Assembly: GCA_002917075.1 (NCBI GenBank)
Contig: NTMA01000035.1
Coordinates: 248,001 to 312,000, forward strand
Source of the DNA: Hawksworthiomyces lignivorus
Lineage: Eukaryota > Ascomycota > Sordariomycetes > Ophiostomatales > Ophiostomataceae
Reading direction: 5' to 3'
DNA: 64,000 nt
Shown here: positions 53,899 to 64,000 of the stretch, piece by piece
Layout of the letters: every line of letters starts with the position of its first letter
Numbering within the stretch: the stretch's first letter is position 1
Translations under genes and position numbers: made by a program
The notes under the pieces: model-generated
Seen by the model: the letters and a program-made list of their open reading frames with translations, nothing else
Database searches by the model: none
Told to the model about the DNA's origin: nothing

Positions 53899-56662
53899 AT
53901 GGAGTCTGAGCCTTTTGCTGGTGTTGTCCTCTGCTGCACCAGCATCCCTGTGGACTTGAGAGTGTGTCCTTCTCCTTCTCTCGGCTCGTCTAGAGCTTTT
54001 CTTGTCTCTTGTCAAAACTCCCCGCTGACATCCCCCAGACCGACCTCGCAAAAAAAGCCACCGAGCTCGGCGGCATCCACAAGAACGACCTGACCCACGA
54101 GGTTACCCACCTGATCGTCGGCGACTACAACACCCCCAAGTACCGCCATGTCGTCTACGAGCGTCCCGATATCAAGCCCATGTGTGCTGGCTGGGTCGAT
54201 GCCGTGCTCGACCTCTGGACCAAGGACGCCGATATCGACCTGGCCGCGCTCGAGGAGACCTGGCGCCTGCGCACTTTCGAGGTCCATGGCGGCCTACCCG
54301 CCGGCCCGGGCGGCCAGCCCGTCGAGCGTGGCAAGCTCCTTTGCTCCGTCACTGGCTTTGAAGAGGGTATGTCTGTCTCGTCACCTGTTTTGCCTCCTGG
54401 CCAGTCCACGTCTTGGGACCAGATCCCCCCCTCCCCCTATCTCCTCGTACGCGTTACGCTGACTCCGCTTTAAACCACCAGAGGACCGCCAGCGGGTCAT
54501 CGCGACCATTGTCGAAAACGGCGGCATCTACAGCGGCGACCTGACCCGCGCTGTCACCCACCTGATCGTCAACAAGCCCGAGGGCAAGAAGTACAATGCT
54601 GCCCTACAGTGGAACATCAAAACCGTCTCCGTAGAGTGGCTCGACGACTGTGCCGCCCGCGGCATGATCCTCGATGAGGCCAAGTACGACCCCCGCCTGC
54701 CCAAAGAGGAGCGCGGCAAAGGCTCCTGGGTCCGCACCCCCGCCGAGCGCGCCGCCATCCTGGGCAAGCGCCTGCGCGACGCCGCCGCCGCCACCGAGAA
54801 GCAGGGCCAGCGCAAGCTGCGCAAGACGGCCAGCCAGAAGCTGACCGCCCAGCGAGACAACCTGTGGGGACACATCTTGGGAAAACCTGCCGCGGCCGAA
54901 GCATCCTCACCAGCGCCGGACATGGTCAGGACGTCTGCAGAGAATCAACAGCAGCAGCAGCAGCAGCAGCAACGACAACAAGATGAGGTGGCGGTTCAGC
55001 TAAAAAGGCCAACGCCGCAAGCGGAGGCCCCTGTCCCTGTGGTCGCTACTGTCTCAGACAAACCTGCAGATGCCACGAACAAAGTGGTGCCTATGCCACC
55101 GCCTGCGCGACCGCCGCCGACCGTCGAGATTGGTGATGTTCTCTACACTTGCATATTTTACATGCACGGATTTTCCCCTGCGCGCACAGAAGTCTTAGCA
55201 AACGCAGTGGCCACGATGGGCGGCACCATCGCTTCGTCCATGGATGAAATGGCTTCAATAGCCTCCAGCCAGCCGTCAAGATCCCGGCAGCATATGATCG
55301 TTCCCCAAGACCAGCCGTCCAAATTCCATCCCGAGGTGCCCGATGGTGTAGTGCTCGTAACAGAGTTCTTCATTGAACAGTGTCTGCACAAAAGGCGCTA
55401 CGCCCTTCCCGACAACATCGGCGACGGCTTTGACAACGTCAGCAGCGATGGCTTTGGCGTCATCGGCCGGCCGTTCCCCGTCTTTCCGATTCCCGGGTTC
55501 GACGCTCTGTCCATCTGCACGTCCGGCTTCACCGGTGTCGACCTCAACCAGATCGACAAGGCCGTGCGCCAGCTGGGCGCCAAGTATGAGGAGCGCTTCA
55601 CGGCGCAGTGCTCCGTGCTGGTGGTCACCGCCCTGCAGGCGGTGCGGAAGCAGAAATTGGAGCTCGCTCTCGCGTGGAAAGTGCCCGTAGTCGATGCAAA
55701 GTGGCTGTGGTCGTGCGTCCGTTCGGGCACACTCGGTCCCATCGACCAGTTTCTTTTCCCGCAGCTGCGGCAGAAGCCGAGCGGCATCCTCAGCAGCCGT
55801 CCCTCAGCTGGGACACAGGCACAAGGTATCCCCGGGGCTGCGCCCAGCATGGAACTGACCGTTCCTACTTTGATGGTAGCCAGTCCGCAGACGCTTTTTG
55901 TAACGCCGCACCCGCCGTCCCCCTTCGGTGCCGAGAAGGAAATGCATGAAAGCAAGGCGAAGGAAGCAGACGGTGACGCAGAGTGGGACGCGGCTGCAGC
56001 ATTTGGCGCTGCGCCGACACAGCAGCGGGGTGCGAAAGATGGCGCAGAGAGAGCCGGAGGAGTACAAGAAAGAGACACGACAATCGGTCCTGCTGTCACA
56101 GCCGCGATCGATCCAATTACGACGTCCCACCGCCAAGATTCCATCGCACTGCCGCCACCAAATACACGGCCGAGCGAGCTTCGCCGATCGATGTCTCCAC
56201 CAAGGCAAGAAATCAGACAGCAGCCACCACGACAACCACAGCCACCACTGCAGCCCAGGAAGCCTCTAGGCAGAGTTGTCAGCGAGATTGCTGATTCCGC
56301 GGCGGGTGACTCCGACAGCCTGATTGACAGCGATGATGGTGGCGACAGAGTCTCTTCAAGGGCATCCAGCAGAGAGCCAAAGTCGAAGCCAGCAGCAGCG
56401 ACGGTACGAACTGCAGCTATAAAGCGTAGCGCCAGCACCACAGCGGCCCAGTCGGCAGCGGCTCCAGCTGCACTGGCTGCCGCGAGAGCAAAGCAGCGGC
56501 CAGTGCTGAGCCGCGTGGTCAGCGATGGTCTGGCCGACTTCCAGGCCCCATCCCCACAGTTCGGGCATGTACCTGTTCCCATCGGCATCTCCATCGGCGA
56601 CCTCATGAAAGACAGCGGCGGTAGCGGTGGTGGCGCCGTGGCAGCAAAAGCCGGAGAAGCCG

Positions 56663-56706
<44 letters not shown>

Positions 56707-57102
56707 ACTGGACTGGCAGGCAGAGCCCATAGTAGCGTGACCGTCATATCTGACGGGAGTGCAGCAGGAGCTGACACGCGCTTCAGTGCAGCTGATGTGA
56801 TCCGTGCTGCTTCTGCTGCCGCGGTGGCACCCAGAAACGGTCTCGGAGAACCGGAGGAGCCACCGTCCACCCTGCCGCCAACACAAGTGCAGGTGCAGTA
56901 CTTGGACCCCGAGGGGGAGATGTACCGGGAGCAACTGATGCGCAAAATTCTAGGTGCCCCGGCAGAGCCCAGCAATGCTGGTACCGGCGCCGTTTCTGCT
57001 GCAGACAGTCGTGCAGGAGCAGCGGCAGCAGCGGCGGCGGCGGAGGCGCGCCCAGCAGAGAATCCTGGACGATCGACACGCCGAAGCAGCCGGCTACGGT
57101 GA
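53899..57102 (+). CDS. dpb11: BRCT-repeat checkpoint/replication initiation protein, Dpb11/Rad4/TopBP1
   Basis: Exons 53899-53961, 54039-54366 and 54482-57102 (introns 77 and 115 bp) encode 1003 residues. The first small exon supplies the start of BRCT1 (MESEPFAGVVLCCTSIPVDL, joined to RTDLAKKATELGG). Four BRCT repeats are visible: about 5-95 (THEVTHLIVGD), 118-200 (TRAVTHLIVNKPEGKKYN, then VEWLDDC), 346-440 (TEFFIEQCLHKRRY) and 470-560 (VVDAKWLWSCVRSG). The C-terminal half is disordered, with Gln tracts coded by CAG runs (54946-54981 and 56668-56703), and ends with a block near YLDPEGEMYREQL like that of fission yeast Rad4/Cut5. The protein links CDK-phosphorylated replication factors and activates the ATR checkpoint kinase in the nucleus. 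Confidence 0.9.
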
Positions 57103-57909
57103 TGTTGACGCGCTTAATCGGTTTAAGGAAACAATGAGTCACGACAGTTATCGGGTGTGAGAGCCGGCTGTAGAGGGGCTGGTGATGTTCTGCATGACTT
57201 TTGCATGGGAGGTTTTTTTTTTTTTGGAGATTAGGAATTGTGGGAGCATATTTTACGTCACACGAGGGGCACATATACAAAGGAGTATTGGTGATTTTTC
57301 TGGCCATCGTTTGCCCTCTTGGGTAGTTTGAGGAATGTGAAGGCTCTTCTGTGCCCTTCTAGCATTTATAAGAACTCATACAGCGAAATAGGATAAAACA
57401 GCATTGGCATAAAAGACACAACTACAAGTAAAAGTATAGTTTATGTAGAAGATCTATAGAACCAATCTTTTCTCCTAGTCTACTTTGCCTAACAGGGACT
57501 GCCTGACATAAAAGACCAGAAATGTAGCAAAGGGGTATCATGTTCATTCATACATATTATATCCAACTGTGTTGCAAAAGAAAAGAAGTAACTATTGTAT
57601 GAAGAACACAAACCTGCTAGACATCGATCTCACCAGGTGCAAATATTAATCCACAAGCCATCTGCGCATCACGATTCCCTCATACATCATACAGGCCACA
57701 TACTTTCTAAATAATAATTAACAAAAAAAAGGGGTCATAGAAAAAAACAAGGCTGAATAAATATTGTCATAAGCCATAGATCATAAAAGTGCTTGGGACA
57801 AATTATACAATAAAACAGGTGGCAATATGTGGCCACTACACGAATAGAAATAAAAGACAATATAGCAAGAAAATAGGAGTATCAGGAATGAACCGAAGAT
57901 CTGCCAGGA
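57103..57909. other. Intergenic between convergent genes
   Basis: About 800 bp of AT-rich DNA carrying the 3' ends of dpb11 and of the RD-repeat protein gene. No gene or structured RNA was recognised. Confidence 0.55.
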
Positions 57910-60900
57910 CTACAAATTACTGGCAGCCTCGGTGAGAAGAGTGAGAATACTACCGGCAGCACCGCCAATACCCGCAGCGCTTAAGTTGTCGTGAAATCTG
58001 CTGCGTGAATCGCGGTTGTCTCGGCTGTCTCGGCGGTCCCGGCCACCTCTGCTATCCCAGCTATCTCGATGGTCGCCGGAAAGGAGATCCAGAAAAGACC
58101 GTTGGTGTTGGGGACGATGATCACGTTCTCGGGAGCGGTTTCGCGAACGGTCTCTGGAGCGGTCCCGTTGTCGCTCGCGGCTGCGATCGTCGTGCCGGTG
58201 CCGTCTGTTTGACTCCCGGTCTTTGTCTCGGTCGTTGTCTCGATCTCTCTCTCTATGACGGCTGCGATCTCTGTCATGATCTCGATCACCATCTCCATGG
58301 CGACCTCGGTTGCGATCCCGGTCCCGGTCAGAATCTTTACGACGGTCTTGAGCGTGGCTGCGATCATCGCGCCGCCGGCTTCTGTCTCGACCTTTGTCGT
58401 GGTCATCGTCACGATCGTGGTCTCTGCCTCTATCTCGGTCATTGTGGCGATCGTGGTCTCGGTGACGACTCCTCTCTCTGTGTCTGCTGTGGCCATGGTC
58501 ACGATCTCTATCAGAGCGTTTGTCGCCATCAGAGCTGCCTGAGGTAGTGCCGTCAGGGCTCACTTCTACCATTTTTCCGTTTTTATAGCGGACCTGATTT
58601 GTGTTTTTGTTCTTCAAGATCGATTTCGGCGGCACATCGGGTTTGAATGACCCTTGCGGCGATCTTGGGCCCCCATTCACGTCAGTCGCCGGCGGGGACA
58701 CGATGAATGGATATGATTTTCCGTCCCTGCTGCTGCCCGTCTTGCTGTCATCTAGTGTCCGCGGATTAGCGAGGCATTCATTTTTTTCATTAGTATGCAT
58801 AGACGCGTCTAGAATATCTGGCAACGAACCTGCGAGAGGGAATGTCTTGGATTGGCCATTCGACAAGCCGACTTTTTCATGAATCTGGTCAGTGTCGGCA
58901 TCTTGTCCAACAGCAGGCATAGACTGCATTCGCCGCAGCCTTGCAGTCTGGTCATCGGGAGCTGCGCCTCCAGAGGTGCGTACTTCAGACGGGGGGCTGG
59001 CCCGGGGCCACGTCTGATTCTTATTCTGCGCATATCGGGCTCTCCGCGCCTCGGCACTCTGCCTTGCGTATTCAGTGATTTGGGCACGGTCTAGAACGCC
59101 AAGAACGGCAACAAAGGTCGGTCGTGCTTCGTACCGAACCCCTGCCCTCTCAAGAACTTCGGGCGAGACGAGACGACGGCTGATCCTTGTCCAAGTAGCA
59201 TCCGGAGGAATAGCATTTCCTTGCGAATCCGGGGCAAGTGCTAAGTTGTGCATGTACTGCGACGACCTTGACGGAGCAGAGCTCGCCGGAATCAAGACTC
59301 CAAAAGCTGCTGGCTGCTCAGGAGTTGTCTGGGTCACAGAATTGCTGTAGGGGGGAGGCAGGTCGACAGGTCCGGACGGGGCCGGCTGAGGAAGATGTGA
59401 GACGCTCTGGGATGGCAGCACTGGCACGGCAAGATTCGAGGCGCCCTGTGACGAGCTCTGCCGGACAAGTGCATTGGCCACGGTGAGATTCTGCGCCTCA
59501 AGTTCTGCTAGCGGTGGTTGCGGCAGCTGAAGAGGCTGCGAACCCTGTTGCAAGAGTTGCGGAGAATTGTAGGTTATGCTTAGGCGAGCGGCATGCAGCT
59601 CCTGCTCGTGCCAGTCAATAGCCAGAAGCTCCCTTGTAGACATGAAACGAACGTCCTGCGGGTCGTCATCGTCAGAGTCGTCTGAACCAGACAAGAGCAT
59701 TTGGCTTCCCACCACAGGGGACAGTGCCTGGGAGTGTGGCAATTGCACAGGGCCACTAAGATGAGCTCCTCCCTGGGTAGCAATGGCTATGGGGGAACGA
59801 GCCAGTTGTTGCTGTGCTGGATCAGAAGGATCTGTGTGCTGCTGTGGCTCAGCTTGGTAGGAAGATGGTGCCGACGGTGGGGCTATAGGATACGGAATGA
59901 AGTCGCGGTTAGAGGTCGGCGATGAAAGGTGGTCGTCTTTGACCACCTGCATAAATTTTTCGTTCCTCTCCGGAGGCTGCATGACTTCTTTCGGACTGTT
60001 TACTTCATGGGAAGCCTGCTGCTGGTGAGGCGGATTCAGACCCCCCGGAATCATAAACGGAGGAAGAAGATGCAGGGATTGCTGAGGCGGGAGTTGTGAT
60101 GGAAAGGTGCCAGACGCCGTGAAGAATCCTTTTGAGTCCAGGTCTCGAATATACGCTTGCAAGACATCCTAAATCGTCTGATCAGCATGTTGGATAGTAC
60201 GTCTACATATGTTTTGAAGCACAGGCAAAAGAAATGCCGCGAATGATAACGTCGTAGCTAGTGTTTACCTGGTGGCTAATAAGGGCTTGGCTTGAAAAAC
60301 CTTCATAGAGAAGTTCATTATAGAAAATCTGCCATAATTTTTCGATTGCTGTGGAGCCAAATTCTGACGCCGAGATCAAGGCTTGGTCGGACAGGCGTGC
60401 AGCGATGGCATCGATTCTGTCCTTGATCGTGTCTAGCCCCTCATCTTCGGGAGGCATAGGCGACATGGGCGTCATGGCTGGACTTGGTGACGGCGGTGCC
60501 AGAGTATTTTCGACAGCAGGTCTATCACGGCAGACAGCTTCCAAATAAGAGCCGACAACGGTGGTATGGCCGTCGATTCTTATACGGATCGACGCAATAC
60601 CATCTACTTGGCCATCGTCTTCGATGCTAGGAACAACTGCAGCGTTTTGACCGTGGCTCCTTGGGCGATACTTGTCGAGAATGATGTCGAGCTGTTTCAG
60701 CGTGAAGTCACAGTCTTCAAGAAGAGGAATCAACTGGCGCGCGAAGGCGACGGAATAGTTGGGGGAGGTGGTGCTGAGAAGGCCAGCTGGGTCACCGGCT
60801 TCAGCACGCAGCTCTTTTAGGACATCATGCAAAGCGCGGATAGCAGCCGCAAGGCCGGCGTAGCTAGCTCCAGCATCACGTATACTTCGGTATAACGACC

Positions 60901-60958
60901 GGACCTGGGCATCTATAGATTCGACAGCGGCTGCGTTGGACGATGTATTAACCGTCAT
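57910..60958 (-). CDS. Large RD-repeat-rich protein of unknown function
   Basis: Exons 60958-60269 and 60168-57910 (100-bp intron, donor GTAAAC, acceptor TTTAG) give 982 residues. The N-terminal 100 residues are helical (SIRDAGASYAGLAAAIRALH, FARQLIPLLEDCDFTLKQLD), like a family of filamentous-fungal proteins whose N-termini recall regulatory or NLR-associated helical domains. A long Gln/Pro/Ser-rich region follows. A compact block at about 540-600 (ATWTRISRRLVSPEVLERAG) resembles a fungal domain of unknown function, and an RD/RE/RH-repeat stretch spans about 780-950 (DRDRDHGHSRHRERSRHRD and similar). It ends with a short hydrophobic glycine-rich tail (GIGGAAGSILTLLTEAASNL). The RD repeats resemble those of RNA-binding and splicing proteins, but no RNA-binding domain is seen. 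Confidence 0.85.
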
Positions 60959-63870
60959 ATCCTAAAGCGTGGGCTGAGGTCTCTAAACAAGCTGCTTTCT
61001 GATATCTTCTGCAGGAGATAAAGTCCTCCCAGGGAACCGGCTCTGGGGGGTTCTGGGCTGCTGGTGGAAAGTGGTCGAGTGATGAAAGGAATGACGAGGT
61101 GGAGTTGACGACGATGAACTTTGACGAGATTAAAAAAAAAAAAAAGGGACAAAGGGCATATAATAACGGCAAAGAAAAAGGAAAGAAGCGGCTATTACAG
61201 CCGAGACCTCAGAAGTCTCTCGACGTCACACGTGTAGGTTCAACGGCCTCGTCTTGTTCAGCTGGTTGCGGGGCTGTGAGGGAGAAGCAAGATACCTGAC
61301 GGAGTTGGCCAGTGGAGAGGGGTGGAGGGTGGCTGTGAAGAAAAGGCCTGGATCAGTCTGGATTAGGTCGTAATTCGAGAGCCGTCTCAACAAAAAAGCA
61401 CAGCAGCACAGGGACGAAAGCCCTAAACAGTGTAAGCCTATATGAGGATCGTAAAGAAGACACCGGTGGCAAAAAGAAATGAATCCTTGGAATTGTGATT
61501 CGTTTTCGACACAGACAGACGCCAGAACATGACTGAGAGAGATGAGAAATGGAAAAGCAGAAAAACAAGGAATGAGACGCGAGAAGAGAAAAGGAGTCAA
61601 TGGAGGAACACGGACAGAAATAGAAAAAGACGAAAGACGAAGAGATAGGCGTTAGATAGAAAGTGTGACGAAATAGGTTTTGGGTTTCAATCAAGGCTCT
61701 GGCAGATGAGCCTCGACTTCGCTCCGTGATGCTGGACTGTTGTGAATAATGTGGATCGAAAAGAAAAAGAAGAAAAGAAAAAAGAGTGTGGACTCTGTCG
61801 GAAATACGTCAACTTGTGCTCGCAGTCCAACATCTATCTCTATAGAGAAAAAGAAGGGCGCAAAAATGATCAGTTACTTCAGCTACGTGTATTTAGTTGG
61901 TTATCCAAATGTGCAGTCCGGACCGTCTCTCTCTTTCTCCTGTTTTCGAACTTCTCAAACATGGAAGGTGTGCATGCATGCGTTTAACCGGAAGGAGGGT
62001 GGGAGCAGCGGAAAGGGGGATGAAGGGAAAGAGAGAGACACCAATTTACTACGAGTATTACGACTGGGTCTGTGATGCAGCCCGCGCGCGCGTATCAACA
62101 ACAAGAACAGTACGAGAAAAGCGCAGTGAGCAACGGGGTGTAAAACGAGACCGATGTGCTGCCGTCCAACTGAATGGACTGGGGCGCCCACAGCGACTGC
62201 GCGTGTAGAAAGAAGCCAGCAACAATGGTTAACAATGGTTAAATCTCTTGGCTCGCCTTAGACTTCTGTGGACCGTTCCGCTAGTTGTGCGCGCCCGGTA
62301 TTCCTGACAAAAAACGGCCGAGGCGTTTGCGCCCAAAAGTCTCCTACAAAGCTGGTGCTCTGCATCCGACAAAATAAGGCGCGTCCAGGTCGTTTGGCAG
62401 CAATTGAACATACGCACGCACCTATGAGAAACTTCCGCACGGGAGGGAGCCCCGAGCAGTGCACGCAGTGCACGCAGTGCACTTGGTTCTGCCACTCCAT
62501 TGCGTCAGATCAGCAAGTCACACCGGCGATCCAGAGGAAGACAGAGGGGGGCTCGGGGGGGGCAGATCAATAAGACAGTTGCCGAGTGACGTCCTGAAGG
62601 TGGTGGGTGGTCCACAAGGCATTCCTGCAGCAGTCACCACCTCACGCGGTCTCGATTCGCTCAGATGCTCACAGAGGGGAGCCAAGAGACAGGGCTGTCC
62701 AATAGCAGTGCCTGCCGCAGCCTGGATCTGTGGTGGCTTACGGAGGTTGATTGGTCATGGAGGGGGGAGGGCAGAATTTGGATGACGGCTTTGCAGTAGG
62801 GTTGTTGGTGGGTTGGTTTGCTGCTGGTGCTACCTAGCTTACTCTCTCAAACAGCGGAAATGCTAGCTGCATACAAAGCTCCTCTTGGTATTGGCCATGG
62901 TCATCACGGCGCTCGTGTTGTCCGCGTTTGGTGATATCGGGGACCAAGGCCGCAGAAATAAAGGCCAGGCTAGCAAAAATTGAAATCAGAGAGCAGAGCT
63001 GGCTCCAGCGGTAGTTTCGCCACCTCAATTTCGGGCACTGTACCTTCTCGACCTTCTATCGTCTAGAAGCCAGATGGAACGTATCTTCTTTTTCTTTTTC
63101 TTTTATCCTCTGTTTCCCAACATTCCCATGTTTTAGGGTCCGCTGCGCCACGCTCTTTTAAAGACGTAGAGGTAGGACTGTGTGGAACATTGTTGTGGGC
63201 ACCAGAGATTCGCTCATGGAATTTCAGCGAATGATCCTGAGACTCCCTGCTGCATGCAGCAAATAGCATGTGCGCAATTGGGCTAGAAGTCCCCGGCTGG
63301 GAAATTTGGGGGTCCTGCAGATGAGTTCTTTGGAAACCAAATGACTGGCATCTGAAGACTGCTAAATTTAATATAAGCTGGTTTTATGTGCATTGTAAAC
63401 AATCTATATATTCAACAGAAACGAAGAAGAAAATCCTAGAATTTGATCGTCTCCAAGGCAGAAAGAGATGTCATCAACTTTGAAAAAATAAAACAAAATA
63501 AAGCAAACATAGTTGGAAAGTTGGCAATGCAGACGTTGTACAGTGTCAGATTTGGCGAGTCAAGTTACGATCACGAGTGCGAGAAGCGAAAAGTTCGCGA
63601 ATACACCAGGCGAAGCTAAGTCCAGAGTTGGTGCAAATATTGGAAAAAGACAAGAAAAAGAAAAACAGGGCGGAAGAAGAAGCGAGGACAACATCTTTCT
63701 TGTAATGATCACAGCTCGCCCGCGTTTTAAAGCGATTTAAAGCGATTTTAGTTGCGCCCATCGCCTTAGGCGAACTCCAACATCTAGCCTTCTTGTCGTA
63801 GGCAGCAGCAATAAAAAAGACACGAGTAGATTTCATCCGATAGTTCCTAGCGGCTCTGTGGAAAAAAGAA
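60959..63870. other. Intergenic, leader of RD-repeat gene and gene-free DNA
   Basis: About 2.9 kb. Purine-rich plus-strand sequence from 61090 to 62050 fits the pyrimidine-rich leader of the minus-strand gene. Short tandem duplications occur at 62219-62241 and 62456-62482. No frame shows family resemblance. Confidence 0.5.
62456..62482. repeat. Three tandem copies of GCAGTGCAC
   Basis: Three perfect, contiguous 9-bp units, each containing the palindrome GTGCAC. They lie in intergenic DNA about 1.5 kb upstream of the RD-repeat gene's ATG. Confidence 0.9.
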
Positions 63871-64000
63871 CTACACCTCCTTCTCGGGCAAGCTGCTAGC
63901 ATAGAAAACATGTCGCTCGTAGAGGAAAGGAGGCTTTGTCTCCTCCGGTATCGTCGACCGGGGCGTACGTCCAAAGCGGTGCGAGCTGAACCGTGCGTCC
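63871..64000 (-). CDS. Possible C-terminal end of a gene entering from the right edge
   Basis: On the minus strand one frame runs from the window edge to a TAG at 63873-63871 and reads as a coherent tail: FSSHRFGRTPRSTIPEE, then PPFLYERHVFYASSLPEKEV. The composition looks protein-like and unlike the surrounding intergenic frames. It is too short to assign to a family and an overlapping frame is also open, so this is tentative. Confidence 0.3.
   Translation of the reverse strand, partial: DARFSSHRFGRTPRSTIPEETKPPFLYERHVFYASSLPEKEV

Noticed and set aside
55398..56975. 525-codon antisense frame opposite dpb11
   Set aside because: Mirror of the high-GC coding strand; the sense strand has four BRCT repeats and consistent splicing.
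62459..62785. 108-codon open frame near the right end
   Set aside because: Starts within the tandem 9-bp repeat and shows no family resemblance or coding-like composition.

Overview
The window is nuclear DNA from a filamentous ascomycete, most likely a sordariomycete-like Pezizomycotina. The reasons are many short introns (about 55-150 bp) with GTRNGT-type donors and CTAA(C/T) branch points, fungal-only families (two Zn2Cys6 regulators with MHR regions, an AmdX-like C2H2 regulator, an AA9 monooxygenase, a yapsin-like protease), and an intron-containing nuclear tRNA-Ser. Exon models were made by eye from splice sites, reading frame and family resemblance; no search was run.

Layout. 1-2606: housekeeping genes: 5' end of a Sec20-like SNARE (-), mitochondrial ribosomal protein mL53 (+), inorganic pyrophosphatase (-) with a long in-frame, presequence-like leader. 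4793-7030: a large intronless orphan protein of an uncharacterised fungal family. 7031-17873: nearly 11 kb without a convincing gene, ending in a pyrimidine-rich leader. 17874-21927: AmdX-like C2H2/MHR transcription factor. 23064-24774: GPI-type aspartyl protease (-).

28167-42390 is the most unusual part: an alpha/beta hydrolase of proline iminopeptidase type (-), a Zn2Cys6 regulator (+), a CapA/poly-gamma-glutamate-type enzyme (-), a metal-dependent amidohydrolase (+), a C45 autoproteolytic acyltransferase like isopenicillin N acyltransferase (+), a second Zn2Cys6 regulator (+) and an UNC93-like transporter (+). Three promoters in this block share a 12-bp element, CGG(G/C)TTTA(C/T)GCG: the CapA/amidohydrolase divergent promoter, the acyltransferase promoter and the transporter promoter. 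I infer a co-regulated cluster that handles an amide or peptide-like compound. I know of no described system with this composition.

42614-64000: a five-exon secreted FKBP isomerase (-), an AA9 lytic polysaccharide monooxygenase (+), tRNA-Ser(UGA) (+), a small secreted beta-trefoil (ricin-B-like) lectin (-), a GT90/CAP10-type glycosyltransferase (-), a Dpb11/Rad4/TopBP1 BRCT protein (+), a large RD-repeat protein of unknown function (-), and possibly the 3' end of another minus-strand gene at the right edge.
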